Part shown: piece by piece, positions 12,159-27,529 of the stretch
Layout of the letters: each line of letters begins with the position of its first letter
Numbering within the stretch: the first letter of the stretch is position 1
Source of the DNA: Liolophura sinensis
Taxonomy: Eukaryota > Mollusca > Polyplacophora > Chitonida > Chitonidae
Assembly: GCF_032854445.1 (NCBI RefSeq)
Contig: NC_088306.1
Coordinates: 10,781,386 to 10,845,385 of the forward strand
DNA: 64,000 bases
Direction of reading: 5' to 3'
The notes under the pieces: model-generated
Databases searched by the model: none
What the model was told of the DNA's origin: nothing
The model's input: the letters and a program-made list of their open reading frames with translations, nothing else
Made by a program: the position numbers and the translations under genes

Positions 12159-13381
12159 TCACTTAAAGGGTGTCCAGGACGCAGTGCAGCAAAGACTTTT
12201 TTGTTTGATGGAAATTGGCGCTTGTTTTATAAGAATCAGATATGTGTTATGCCTTTTACTAGAATTAATACAATAAAATATTCTGCTGAAAAGACCCGAA
12301 CTGTGATGCTGATGTTTCATCTATATATATTTAGCATGATTTTCTATTCTCGTGTATAGCAATAAACAACCCGTCATTAGACTGTCCTTTAGCGTCAATG
12401 CAAAAAAAACGAGGGTTCAAATCTTCAAAAGTCCACAAATGTTTATGTAGGACAGGGGTCAGTTTTAGAAGTAATGTGTTAACAATGGTAAACGACCGTG
12501 CATGCGACTGGGGACAATTGCATTAAACTTAAGGCTCGTGGGGACGGGGGCTCTTGTGTCATGTGTGTGAGGTTGGGGAGAAATTACCTGGCCAGTTCTC
12601 AGGTACTTACACATTGCTTGCATTCCTCAGGATTTACCTTGGCTTTCTACTCTCACCTTACAACCTGGTGTGAAGTAGGCGTTGTTTTAGCCTCGCATGT
12701 CTCGACGCTCTGTGAAAGTATGTTGCCTGTCTCTCCCTACAAAGATGACGCGACTGGTGTAGATTTCTAACGCTAGCTTTTTCCCAGAAAAAAGTACATG
12801 TACTAACACACTGAAGAGATATCCACTAAAGTCGATTTTTAGCTACAGCGTTAACATATTAAAACTTAAGAATGTAGGATCTTTTAAATTAAATATAATT
12901 TCGGTTGCTAACACAAAAAACTTTTCTAAACTTCTTAAATTTCTGTGAAAGTACATTGCTTCCCTGTCCCAAAAAAGGCACATACTAAAACATGTGCTTA
13001 TATACGTGGACGTGATATGAGGAACATAACCAGGCTTTTGTGCAATACGTCACAGTTTCTGTATAGTCAACGTGCAGTGATATTATACCATGCTGATGTC
13101 GATAATGGCCATTTCGAATACAAAAAACGAGACAAACAAATATTCAAAATGTTAGACAGAGATATGAAATGACCAATGACTAATCAGTCAGCAAGGTGAA
13201 CTGTATCTGGGCTAAATGTTGCCTATGGCGTGGCTGTAAGCCTGTTGAATCAAGTAATACAAGTTCTGCGTTCTTTACCTCTGGCGTTTAAGGGGGCCAA
13301 TTTTTTGCTTAAAGAAGAAACTACCTAACTCGCATGCGTGTGCTAACGACCAATCAGTTTTCCGCGGTAAATGAACGTGTG
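12159..13381. other. Unique sequence
   Basis: No gene recognised. A B-box-like AGGGTTCAAATC lies near 12413 but has no A box upstream and no SINE body downstream. Frames of 75-90 codons at 12498 and 12945 show no domain. Confidence 0.45.
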
Positions 13382-13490
13382 TGTAAAACTCTACTTGAGG
13401 TACATTGACAAGTGACCATTTGCCAACTATCACACTGTCGTAGCTGTCCTGGCTTTTGCTCTCTGTTCTGTAATCTTCTATTTTATGTTA
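13382..13490 (+). repeat. Local repeat family R115, copy 1
   Basis: Shared order of motifs: GTAAAACTCTACTTGAGGTA, ATTGACAAG, TGACCATTTGCCAACTATCA, CACTGTCGTAGCTG, then TTGCTCTCTGTTCTGTAATC. This copy lacks the short GGCCGTATTTCACCGGTT segment seen in the other copies. Confidence 0.75.
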
Positions 13491-13927
13491 ATTTTTCATC
13501 ATTGCAGAGAGATGTCATGTCAAACTAACACTCGTTTACTGGATCTTTGTAACAACTGCATTGTCTACTGGAGGTCGATTACAATCACTCATGTAACTGA
13601 AACTATAAATCACCTTGGAATGTTTTGTAGTTAGACTAGACTGTTTGCTTCCATACAAATCGACTCTGCCAAATGAGATGTCGATGGTTTACTCTGTGAT
13701 GAAATACAAAAAGTTCAGTTATAACACTTTGTTTATCTCAAATTCACAGTGTGCCACAATCCCATACGGTGTAGTTTTTATACGGATTTATCACAGCGAA
13801 CAAAAAATGCTTATTAAACGAATACTGCAGTCAAAAACCATCTGGTGTCAACCATTGCCACATGTCATAGTTAGAATTTAATGGGATCTATAATTAAAAT
13901 GTAATCGTAAAATGACGTATCTCAGGC

Positions 13928-14166
13928 TGGGTAATGACCCAGAAGCCTCTCACCAATGCGGTCACTGTGAGTTCAAATCCAGTTCATGCTGGCTTCCTTT
14001 CCGGTCGTACTTGGAAAGGTCTTCCAGCAACCGGCGGATGGTCGTGGGTTTCCCCCGGCCTCTGGTCCGGTTTCCTCCCATCATAATGCTGGTCGCCGTC
14101 TTATATGTGAAATATTCTTTATTACGGCGTAAAACACCAATCATATAAATAAATAAATAAATAAAT
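13928..14166 (+). mobile_element. SINE-A copy, 5'-truncated before the A box
   Basis: It begins at GGTAATGACCCAGAAGCCTC and has the B box GAGTTCAAATCC, the middle GGATGGTCGTGGGTTTCCCC and CATAATGCTGGTCGCCGTC. The tail is a run of AAAT units. It is one of the better preserved copies. The 120-codon minus-strand frame covering it (13962-14324) is not a gene. Confidence 0.92.
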
Positions 14167-14404
14167 ATGGTCATGCTAGGTTTGACTGCAATGGTTTTTA
14201 ACGAATGGTCCTTCGCAGAAATTTTTTTTGCTCTGCCACTTAATTTCGCACACGAGTAGTTGGTATAAGTATACTCATTTGTTGAAATATTGTAATACAA
14301 TGGACATACAAAGAAACAACCCATCTAGTATTGCTCTTCTGACCCAAATCCGACTCATCCCTGACATAATATGATACTATCTAATAAGGTGGCACGAGGT
14401 CGGA

Positions 14405-14608
14405 CCCACAATTGGTTCAGGAGCCTCTCACCAATGCAGTCCCTGTGAGTTCATGCTCATGATGGCTACCTCTAGGGCCGTACGTCGGAACGTTTCCCAG
14501 TAACCACCGAATGGTCGTGGGTTTGAGCCCGGTTTCCTCCCACCATAATGCAGGTTGTCGTTGTGAAATATTCGGTAAGTACATCGTAAAACACTAATGA
14601 AATAAACA
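14405..14608 (+). mobile_element. SINE-A copy, diverged
   Basis: CAGGAGCCTCTCACCAATGC, GTACGTCGGAACGTTTCCCA, GAATGGTCGTGGGTTTGAGC, CCACCATAATGCAGG and a CACTAATGAAATAAAC tail are all in family order. Part of the head and of the middle region is missing. It lies about 240 bp downstream of the preceding copy in the same orientation, but differs from it at many sites, so it is not a recent tandem duplicate. Confidence 0.88.
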
Positions 14609-15272
14609 CTTGGTTCAAGGTTGGCTCCAGTATACATGTCAAGGCCACTTTGCCACACCTGTCGAAGATCTGGCTGACTCCTGTCAAGGTTTGGTACGAC
14701 GTATCAAGGTGGTGCTAGGTCTGGTCACATTTACTCCATATCTTCCCAACAATGAACTCAGGAATTCTTATAGCAAAAGTTTTATTATGTTGTCCACACC
14801 TTCCAGGTCCCATTTTATCTAACTTACAAAAATTAATTTTGAGTTTTAATTGGTTGTGAAATTTTGCATTGTAATATTTCAAGATTTTTAGCTATTTCTC
14901 TTTGAAGAAAAAGAGAGACGCAATATTTATTACTCTGAATGTTGTTGCGGATGTAATATTATTATTATAATTAAGTGCTTGTGTACTAAACGAAGCTAAC
15001 CCATGTCAGAAACGAATTTTTTCTCCTGTATGCGATCTAGCGAGCAATCAAACGTCGTTGTAAGCATGTCAAAAGCAAAACTGTCTCCTTGTTTAGTTTT
15101 CTACAGTAGCTAATTAACTTTTATCTATGTAGACAATTATAACATCAGCTAAACCTGTTAAACAATGCTTTACTGATACAACCTAAGGTCTGTATACATG
15201 TACACTCATGCGTTCGGCTGGCTATGACACGTGGAATACAGCCACAATCATTCATTCATTCCATATAATAAA
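14609..15272. other. Unique AT-rich sequence
   Basis: No gene, RNA gene or repeat family seen. Confidence 0.5.
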
Positions 15273-15469
15273 ATAATAACTGAGGTAAATTGACAAGAGG
15301 CCGTATTTCACCGGTTGCGTGTGACCATTGCCAGTTGAGTCAGAATAAAACCCTGACCGAGGTAAACTAACAAGAGGCCGTATATCACTGGTTACGTGTG
15401 ACCATTTGCTAACCATCACACTGCCGTAACTGCTCTGGTTTTACTCTCTATGTTGTAAGTCTTTTATTG
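15273..15469 (+). repeat. R115 family, two adjacent copies
   Basis: A 5' partial copy (15273-15334: CTGAGGTAAATTGACAAGAG, GCCGTATTTCACCGG) is followed directly by a fuller copy (15342-15469: GAGGTAAACTAACAAGAGG, CCGTATATCACTGGTTACGT, CACTGCCGTAACTGCTCTGG). The pair is in the same orientation as the copies at 13382 and 16078. Confidence 0.8.
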
Positions 15470-15625
15470 TATCACCATTACCATGATACATTAAGGTTAA
15501 AATGTTTTAAATTTAGTTCTCTTATAACTCTTTTTGGTAAATGATAGTATCTGGGTTCAAGGGTTATAATTCATTATTTGCAAGAAAAGGTTATTCAAAA
15601 AAGGTTATGAATAGGTCTGCATTGT

Positions 15626-15900
15626 AGACCCACACCTGGACAAGGTCAGATTTCCTGCCCAGATCGGGACAGGATCTGACAAAGGGTTGAAAACAAGCCT
15701 ACCTATTTTAATGGCAGGACTGGACCAGACCAGCCAGTATTCCAGCATTGTTTCGTGCCACATCTTGGCCAGACCATTTCCTGGTTAGAGCCAGACCTGG
15801 GCCAGACAAGGACAGATTAGCACGCTTCGCCTGGGCCATATCTGACTCAGACCTGACAAGAGGCAGCAGAACATTATGGCAGATCTTGGGCAGATCTTTT
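15626..15900. repeat. Degenerate CCAGAC/CAGATC-rich block
   Basis: Short words such as GACCAGACC, GGCCAGACC, CCAGACCTGGGCCAGAC and CAGATC recur irregularly over about 275 bp. No fixed period is visible. It looks like a worn short-period satellite. The 100-codon frame at 15748 arises from it. Confidence 0.7.
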
Positions 15901-16077
15901 GCTTTTCGTTTGTTGTTCTACATGTTGCAGACAACACACAGCATTTTGAGTGATTCTAGGTTAGTACCGTCTGATAAAATTAGATTCATAGCTCTGCAAT
16001 ATAATTTTTGTGCCCAATTGTGCTTAAGGAATGGTGCTTGGGGTGTATAAGTTGCCCCTATTTCAGCATTCACATTC

Positions 16078-16186
16078 AGAGTAAAACCCTATCTGAGGTA
16101 AATTGACAAGAGGCTACGAACCGGTTATGTGTGACTATATGCCGACAATCACACTAACGTTGTACTCTCCAAGTCTTTTATATGAT
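16078..16186 (+). repeat. R115 family, copy 4
   Basis: GAGTAAAACCCTATCTGAGG, TAAATTGACAAGAGG, ACCGGTTATGTGTGACTATA, CAATCACACTAACGTTG and CTCTCCAAGTCTTTTATATG match the other copies in order. There is a deletion around the CTGCTCTGG segment. Confidence 0.78.
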
Positions 16187-18590
16187 GAGATGTCAAATAA
16201 ATGTACATGTCCTTTATCACTTCTGAGTGCAAGATACGTTTGGTTTGGATTTGTGACTAGTTCCACACACCGTTAATCACGTTTTTCCTTTTCTCTATAA
16301 ACAACAACTATGGTTTCCATCCTCATTCCCAAGTGAAAGAGCAAATTTAAGAAAAAGTTAAAATGCGATTGCATTCGAGTTTTGTTTACAGGCTTTGCGC
16401 GGCACGGCTGTGCCAGTCGTTATTGAATGATGGCTGACGATGTATTCGATGTGAGATGATGGTAAGCAGTCGTTATAATCCCCCGAGGGTCGGACAATAG
16501 ATTTCCTCGTGGAAGATCAGCTACCTGGGTGTAAGACGTGGCGTCCTTAACTCTATCTGCACGAGAGCGCCGTGTCATTAGGGTTGTTTGCGCTGCTTTC
16601 AGGCTAATTAGAAGCTCCATCCTGAACACTGGAGAAGTCTGCTATCGGAGAGGCAACTGCGAGGAATCAACAGCGACTAGGCCCATTCCACACGACCCAG
16701 TAATATTCTAGTCGGCACGGGAAAAAGCCCTCCTAGGAGCGACTACGACAGGTAGGAGAGAGTGGAGATGGACGCTAACGGATCGTTGTGAACACCGCGG
16801 GGAATCGTGGGTAGATCAAGGCGGAACCGGATGCTCCCAACAGGCAAAGATATTAAACGTTTTAACAAGACGTGCAGCAAGGGAAACGAAAACTGGAGAG
16901 AGAAATGAAGGAAAAGCCATGGAGATTGTACATGCAGGATGGAGTTGTGGAGCAAGCGATGAGGTTGAGATTGAGGTTGTTGTCGAAGGAGTGGGGGGGG
17001 GGGGGATTTTCCGCGGCTTATACTTTTAAAATGATTTTAGTATCATGTTGCCACGGAAACCGGATAAGACTCAGATGCCTGTATCCAATTTGATTACCGT
17101 CCAAGGAGCTCTGGTTATTCCAATCGTTTTAAGCAGCACCGTTACTGGGTCGTGGTGATCCGCTTATAGACACATCTTAACTCTCAACCCACGGGAAGGA
17201 AGACCAGTAATTGCATGCGGAACATATCTTATATTAGACCAACGTGCTGTTGGCCAAGCCTTACGATGCCTCGAAATTGTACTCCCCATGCAGAAATTTC
17301 CCAAGACAACACAATGGGTCCATTGTCGGTAGTCACCTCCATTCTTATACAGCCATAAATAAAGGCCAGCACACAACCTGCTATATAAAATATACACCCA
17401 GTTAAATGATTTTCCAGATAACACGAAGATTCAGATTTTCACATAACTGACCGATTTCTTAATCCATTTGGAGGCTGTGTCTGAATGTGTGCATCTACAT
17501 AAACTTTATTCCTTTATGAGCACAATAGAAAAAGATTTGCTGCAATGCAATGGCTTGGGCAATCTCAGTGACATTTTAAAACGTGCTGTTATTTATTATT
17601 TTTGATAACGCCTTTTGGCTTGTAATTATTTGTAAATGTTGACTGAGCATATATAAAAACAATTGGTTATTTAACAATTTAAACACAGCTTAAAATAGCT
17701 GCGTATAATATATGCTATGTTTTTCATTTAATTGACTTGTTGAATAATTGGAGGAAATTTCCTAGACAACAGCTTTCTACAAAAAAACTATATTATCTTT
17801 TAGGATGAAAAAGAAATATCTTGGATCATGATTATTGCTCACCTAGACAGATATTTTACATACATATTTTTTATCCATTTCTGACTTTTTCCGAAATCTA
17901 GGAATTATTATCAAATAATCAACCTACGTTTTAATTGTCTTTTCATATAAACCCTTTTTCCACAATAATTTTAAAGATACATATATAACTCTATGACGTC
18001 GTTATTTTAGCCAAAGGACGGAGAAAATTATACCCAGACATAAATTTATAAAAAAAATCGTTTAAAGGGAGTGTTGTTTTTCTGCTTTCACTTCTGTTGG
18101 CGATTTTGTGCAAGAGACAAGATGTGTACAGTTCACTAAACTGCTGTCGCCGATTTCCACTGCTCTTCGGCTCATTTGCTAAAGAAAGGTTGGTTCAGTG
18201 GGTTCAGTCAGATGTTTCAAGCTGGCAGTAATTATTGTGTGTTGACGTTATAAGTTACTGTGCTCTGTCCGCGCGGTCAGTTCATTTCTACGCCTCATTC
18301 GACCACTTTTCACCCTAATAAATTCATTGGCACATCGTCTTCGGCCGTGGGATGTTTGAGCGAAGAGGAAAACTCAAACACGTCAGATATTAGTTTTGTG
18401 CCCTAGATGCAATGAATAAATTTTGTTGCCATCCATTCGAAGATATTTCTGAGCAAACTTGCTGCGCAGAGCTGCGACTATTAACACTCTTTCGTTAGTT
18501 TAAGCTTGGCGATGAAAGCACGTGAGGGCCTATTGGAACTGGCAAGAAAGAGTCTAATAAAATTTTGGTCAAACAGAGCCGTGAAAATCT
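16187..18590. other. Unique sequence with GC-richer islands (about 16380-17100)
   Basis: 16380-17330 is less AT-rich than its flanks and free of repeats except a G run at about 16992-17005. From 17450 to 18050 it is very AT-rich. No frame shows a domain. The islands are candidate regulatory DNA by composition only. Confidence 0.3.
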
Positions 18591-18881
18591 GCAAACTTTG
18601 AAGAGCTAAAGGAGGCTCGAGGAGGACCAACGAATTCCGAGTACAAGAGGGAACTAAAACAAACCATGGAGAAGAGCCGTGGCCTGAGTCACCGTGCAGT
18701 GTAGCTTCAGGAATATGCCATCTCTGAGCTGACAGGGAACAACTTCAGCATGGAATTATCCGCAGGGGACTACAGCATGAACCCCTGTGAGAACAATGGG
18801 ACTGTTTCCCCTGAAGTCCCCACAAGAAAAATTGTCGATATTAAAAAGAAAAACGCACGCAAAAACTTAATTAACCACTAA
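18591..18881 (+). pseudogene. Disrupted coding-like frame, unrecognised
   Basis: Seen: a frame of 96 codons to TAA with one internal TAG at 18702-18704. Before the stop the peptide is charged (EELKEAR, SEYKRELKQTMEK). After it comes ISELTGNNFSMELSAG, then a proline/serine stretch and a lysine-rich end. The composition looks more protein-like than neighbouring frames and the region is less AT-rich. I do not recognise the family and there is no intact ATG-to-stop frame. It may be a decayed retrocopy, a decayed exon, or chance. Confidence 0.15.
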
Positions 18882-21800
18882 AATGTCAATGTACAATAGA
18901 GTAACGTGCTGCTATATATAATACCTGTACCTGATCAGTTTTCACGTCTTCATGCTTATTGTAATATATGTTCTTACTTTATTAATTTAATGGTTGATTA
19001 ATTGTATACTAGTATATTACATGTGGATATTTTACAATAACTGTGCTAGGGACGATCTGTATGGAATCTGCTTTGAGAAACTGATGCTTTAGCGTTCGGA
19101 CAGCTTTTGTCCTAAACATTTCCCTTTTAATTCAGCGGATAAAAAATTTGCATTAAATAATTCATCAGAAGACTTCTCTCTGAAATTGTACATGTAACGC
19201 GTGGGAAACTCCTCTTTTAGTACATACACCGGTACTTTTCTACTAGACTCACATGAATCCAAGCTTAATACGCGATATAAAGAGTTAAAAGTTAAAGTTA
19301 TTAACCATAGATGGGGGGATTACTGTGGTTTTCACCGCGGTTCGCGAAGAATAATTTGTTACTGACTTCGGGGACAATAGAATAAAGGGCAACCAGTGAC
19401 TGCGAACTATCGGGTTGAATTCTGCGTTTTCTTAAAAGATGTTATTAACTCTTTTGAGTGATTTCGGAGCTAGTATATTAACTCATCTCTTAGCAAGTAG
19501 CTATAGTTTGGGAGGATTAGGTGGGCATTAGTGTTAACAAAAGCACGAGCTGCAGGCTGACTATTTCAGGATCTGTCCGTCTCCGTTTGATGTATTGTTG
19601 CGGGGAAGGCCGACTGTATGAAGAAATCATATTGGACACGGCGTTAACTGTCAAACTGGTCTTAACCGTACAGATCTGCAATAAGCCATGGAGTGGGAAA
19701 CAATCCAGCGTATGGCGTTCGCTGTCACACCGATACAGATTGGCGTGAAATAGCTTATGCCGTAGCCCCCTTACATACGGTGTGCCGTCGGCGGTCGTAA
19801 AAATTTATGAAGTGTTTTTCCTGAGGTGATCTGCGGGAGGTTTTGGGCGGCAGTTCGCGGCCGATTGCGGTTGTCGCGCACCTATCAGCTGCCAGACAGA
19901 AAAAACTCGGGCCACAGCTCTAATGGTTTTATCATCGGGGCGTGGTGTGAGATGAGCACAGCCGACAAGAAGCTGTTGCTATGGTTCCCAGACACTGGCG
20001 GAAGAAAAATGCCACTCGAAGTAAAAGCGGTTTTTCTCAAGCCGTACGAGAGGCACGCTGTGACTCGGATGACACGAACAATGGCAGAAACTCCCATTTA
20101 CCACTGTCAGATCAGGCTTCCTAGTCTCCCTCGAACAATGTAGCACCGATTCATCTATACACTACAACACTGGGTTAGGGGGCCGCAACCTTTCCCTTCG
20201 TGCATTCTTGTGTCTCCAAGACGAAATAGTCGGGGCCTAGAAAATTGCAGATCGTATGTTTGGGGTCATGAGAGAAAGTTGACATTACAATATACGCTGA
20301 AAACAACATTGCATAGACATTTTCATTCTCCCCTCTTACCCTCTTTTAGATTTTCATACTTTGATATAACCGATACCCTGGTAGTGACGAAGCAACAGCC
20401 GTGCTCAACACGTGGAAGGATAACAATCCCGATTACAAAACGGATTGATCAAAAGACTGCCAGCAAAATAGCAATAAATCATAATAAATCATAAAATCAT
20501 ACTGTTGGAACATGCAAGATATTCCTGAAAAAAAATGACGCTGGTAAAGAATTAATGTCCCCTAAAATATACATTATAATTCCTCTGATACGGCTAAATA
20601 TCAACGTTAAAATGCTGTTTTTTTTTTTTTACTTCAACTAAATTATTTGCCTGTTACAGCTGCAAACGTTTGTATCTACTATATACTGAATACTGTTAAA
20701 TTAAACAGAATCTTTTCATTAAGAGTTTTTAGGACTTGTAACGAAATCTCGAGGATGAGAACACTTCAAAATCGGCTCAAAATTTATACAATCTATTTTT
20801 TTTACAAATAAAATGTATTCCCATCGGAAACTTTTATAATCGATCTAATAATGCATTTTGTGTCAGCCAATAATCGGATATGTTACATCCTGTCACAGGC
20901 AGTTAATCGCCGACAAGAAGAATTAATATTGTCCACATCAAACCATTAAAGGCGTTCAAGGCGTATCCACCTTGTTTCTCTATTTCTGATGTTGACGATC
21001 TTTTGCGCACTTGATCTGTTCTTGCCTTGAAGCTACAGTTTGATTAACGCATAGTAATTTGATTTTAATTCCTCTTTAGAGATTGCCTATTCCAAGGAGT
21101 TTCCGTGCTCTTTAGCGGGCATATCAAATTACCGTAGGCGCAGCAAACCGACATCAAATTAATACTGGATGTAGTTAAAACACGCTGTACGGCGGGCCCG
21201 GGGCATTTTCCATTAGCCATGAAACAGTGCTCACCCTGTTAACAATACCGGATTTCAACGGCGGCAAAAACCTAGATTTTTTGTTCCCTTTGCAAAAAAA
21301 TGGTTTTAATCCGCAAATTTCAACACGTCAAGCGGATGTACATTTTCCGTTGTTTTTCGTCCGAGTAATTCCACGTTGTCTGGTCCATTCTCATAACCAT
21401 TAAGCAAAGCCTTTATCATCAAGACTTTGTCCCGAGGCTATTGGGCTTACAGTTCCAGACATCAAACACCAAAACGAATGGATTTTCTATAACGCGATAT
21501 TACATGTAAATACATGTATACTGTGGGTTCCTGTCTAATACAAATCAACATCTAGTTTCATTGAACATAAATCCGGCATGAATCTCTGAACATCTAATAA
21601 TCTCATGTATAATTAAATTGTTTGTACTAACTACAAAAACGCAGCTCTCCAAAAATACTCGCAAATAGTCAGCATTTCTGTAAATAATATTCTAATTTAT
21701 GTAGGCCTATATAGTTTTGTGTATATGTATACCACAGGTGAGAAAAGATCTATATTAGATTATTTCTTGCATTATACGATAATTTAAGAGCAACAAAAAA

Positions 21801-22390
21801 GGCTCTTGCCTTCAAATATTCGCAAAATATTTCAGTTACAAAAAATAGTGCTCCGCAGTAATTCTGTCCTATTTTTTTTTCAAAAATATGACCTTTACAA
21901 GATATTTGACGGATACGGAACAGTATATGGTTTTATATTAAGCATGTCTTTAATGCAAAATTGGACAACTAAATATGACACTGGTGTATACCATTCCTTA
22001 TACTGTTCTGTCATCTAGAGGAAGTGCATGTAACCAATCACCAATCCTAAAAATTTGTATTTTTATGTTTTAGAATATATATCCTATGGTTTCCCCATAT
22101 ACTGTTATGATATCTCCGATTCGATATTTCTATAACCTAACAAGTAGGCTATAATCCCTCACTCTCACCTAAATTACAGAGCTCAGTTTACCTAAAGATC
22201 ATTTGATACTGAATCGCAAATAGGCTTTCAATGTACATCTTTATACCAATAAAACTCAACAAACAACCTGCTCTGTGTCAGGTATTTCTTCCTCGTATTT
22301 CCATGTTATAAAAATCTATAAATTTGGGTTTAAACTAAACTGTTTCAAATTGTTACAAAATTGTTAGTGTGTGGGAATCGGGAAACGCGC
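18882..22390. other. Unique sequence; GC-richer part about 19500-20260
   Basis: The 105-codon plus-strand frame at 19826-20143 has a plausible composition but no recognisable domain, no consensus splice site at its edges, and an overlapping 70-codon antisense frame. It is not called. 20500-22380 is AT-rich with T and A runs and nothing else visible. Confidence 0.35.
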
Positions 22391-22438
22391 GTGCATGGTT
22401 GGTTTGAGAGCAGCGGCGGGGTACATGGGGTAAAATGA

Positions 22439-22627
22439 CAGGGGCGGCTCAGTAATGACCGTTCCCTCAGACCCGGGAGTCGTTATACCAGAGATATCAC
22501 ATCAGGGGGTGAATTAATAGCGGATAATTATGCTGATATTCTGTCAGATATTAAACGCCTGATGACAACATCGCTGGGCATTACACATCAGCTGGTAAAA
22601 CTGGCGAAAACGACACTGTCACGATAA
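22439..22627 (+). CDS. Enterobacterial-looking reading-frame fragment, unidentified
   Basis: Seen: 62 codons open from just after a TGA to TAA, with no ATG near the start. The second half uses CTG, GCG, CGC, GGC and AAA in a way typical of enterobacteria and unlike the AT-rich surroundings (SDIKRLMTTSLGITHQLVKL, then AKTTLSR and stop). An overlapping frame runs from ATG at 22455 (MTVPSDPGVVIPEISHQGVN, stop), an arrangement reminiscent of overlapping bacterial genes. I cannot name the gene. It could be cloning or assembly contamination, an old bacterial insertion, or coincidence. The region turns AT-rich again right after the stop. Confidence 0.3.
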   Translation, partial: QGRLSNDRSLRPGSRYTRDITSGGELIADNYADILSDIKRLMTTSLGITHQLVKLAKTTLSR

Positions 22628-27329
<4,702 letters not shown>

Positions 27330-27525
27330 CTGTCTTCGCTGTCCACAAACTTTCAGAATTCTCCGACAGCAGTTCAGGTGTGGCAGATACAATCGCCGCC
27401 ATTTTTATCGTGATCGCGTTCTGAGCATCATCGCATCCCGCGTCGTCCTCCGAATTGCCCATTTTACTTCCAGTAAAACTCACACCATAAAGTGTCTTAG
27501 ACGGGGCTTGAAGCCTTTCAGCCAT
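27330..27525 (-). CDS. Candidate first coding exon of an unrecognised gene
   Basis: Seen on the minus strand: ATG at 27525-27523 directly preceded by an in-frame TAA, then 65 codons, ending at ACAG followed by GTGAGTT, a near-perfect 5' splice donor. The exon would end one base into codon 66 (phase 1). The peptide begins MAERLQAPSKTLYGVSF, has an acidic stretch at residues 25-33 (SEDDAGCDD) and later Met at 22 and 42. A YY1-like AAAAATGGCGGC (27395-27406) spans Met42; such sites often lie just downstream of transcription starts in animal genes. Composition is balanced and GC-richer than the surroundings. I do not recognise the family, see no domain and found no second exon, so function is unknown. 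Confidence 0.3.
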
Positions 27526-27529
27526 TTAA

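Noticed and set aside
12408-12425. tRNA or SINE B box AGGGTTCAAATC
   Set aside because: No A box at the right distance and no family body downstream; a single short match is expected by chance.
13962-14324. 120-codon minus-strand ORF
   Set aside because: It is a translation of a SINE-A copy and its flank.
22510-22545. Reverse-transcriptase YADD-type motif
   Set aside because: The peptide reads YADI followed by LSD, without the second aspartate or the surrounding RT blocks, so there is no support for a retrotransposon.
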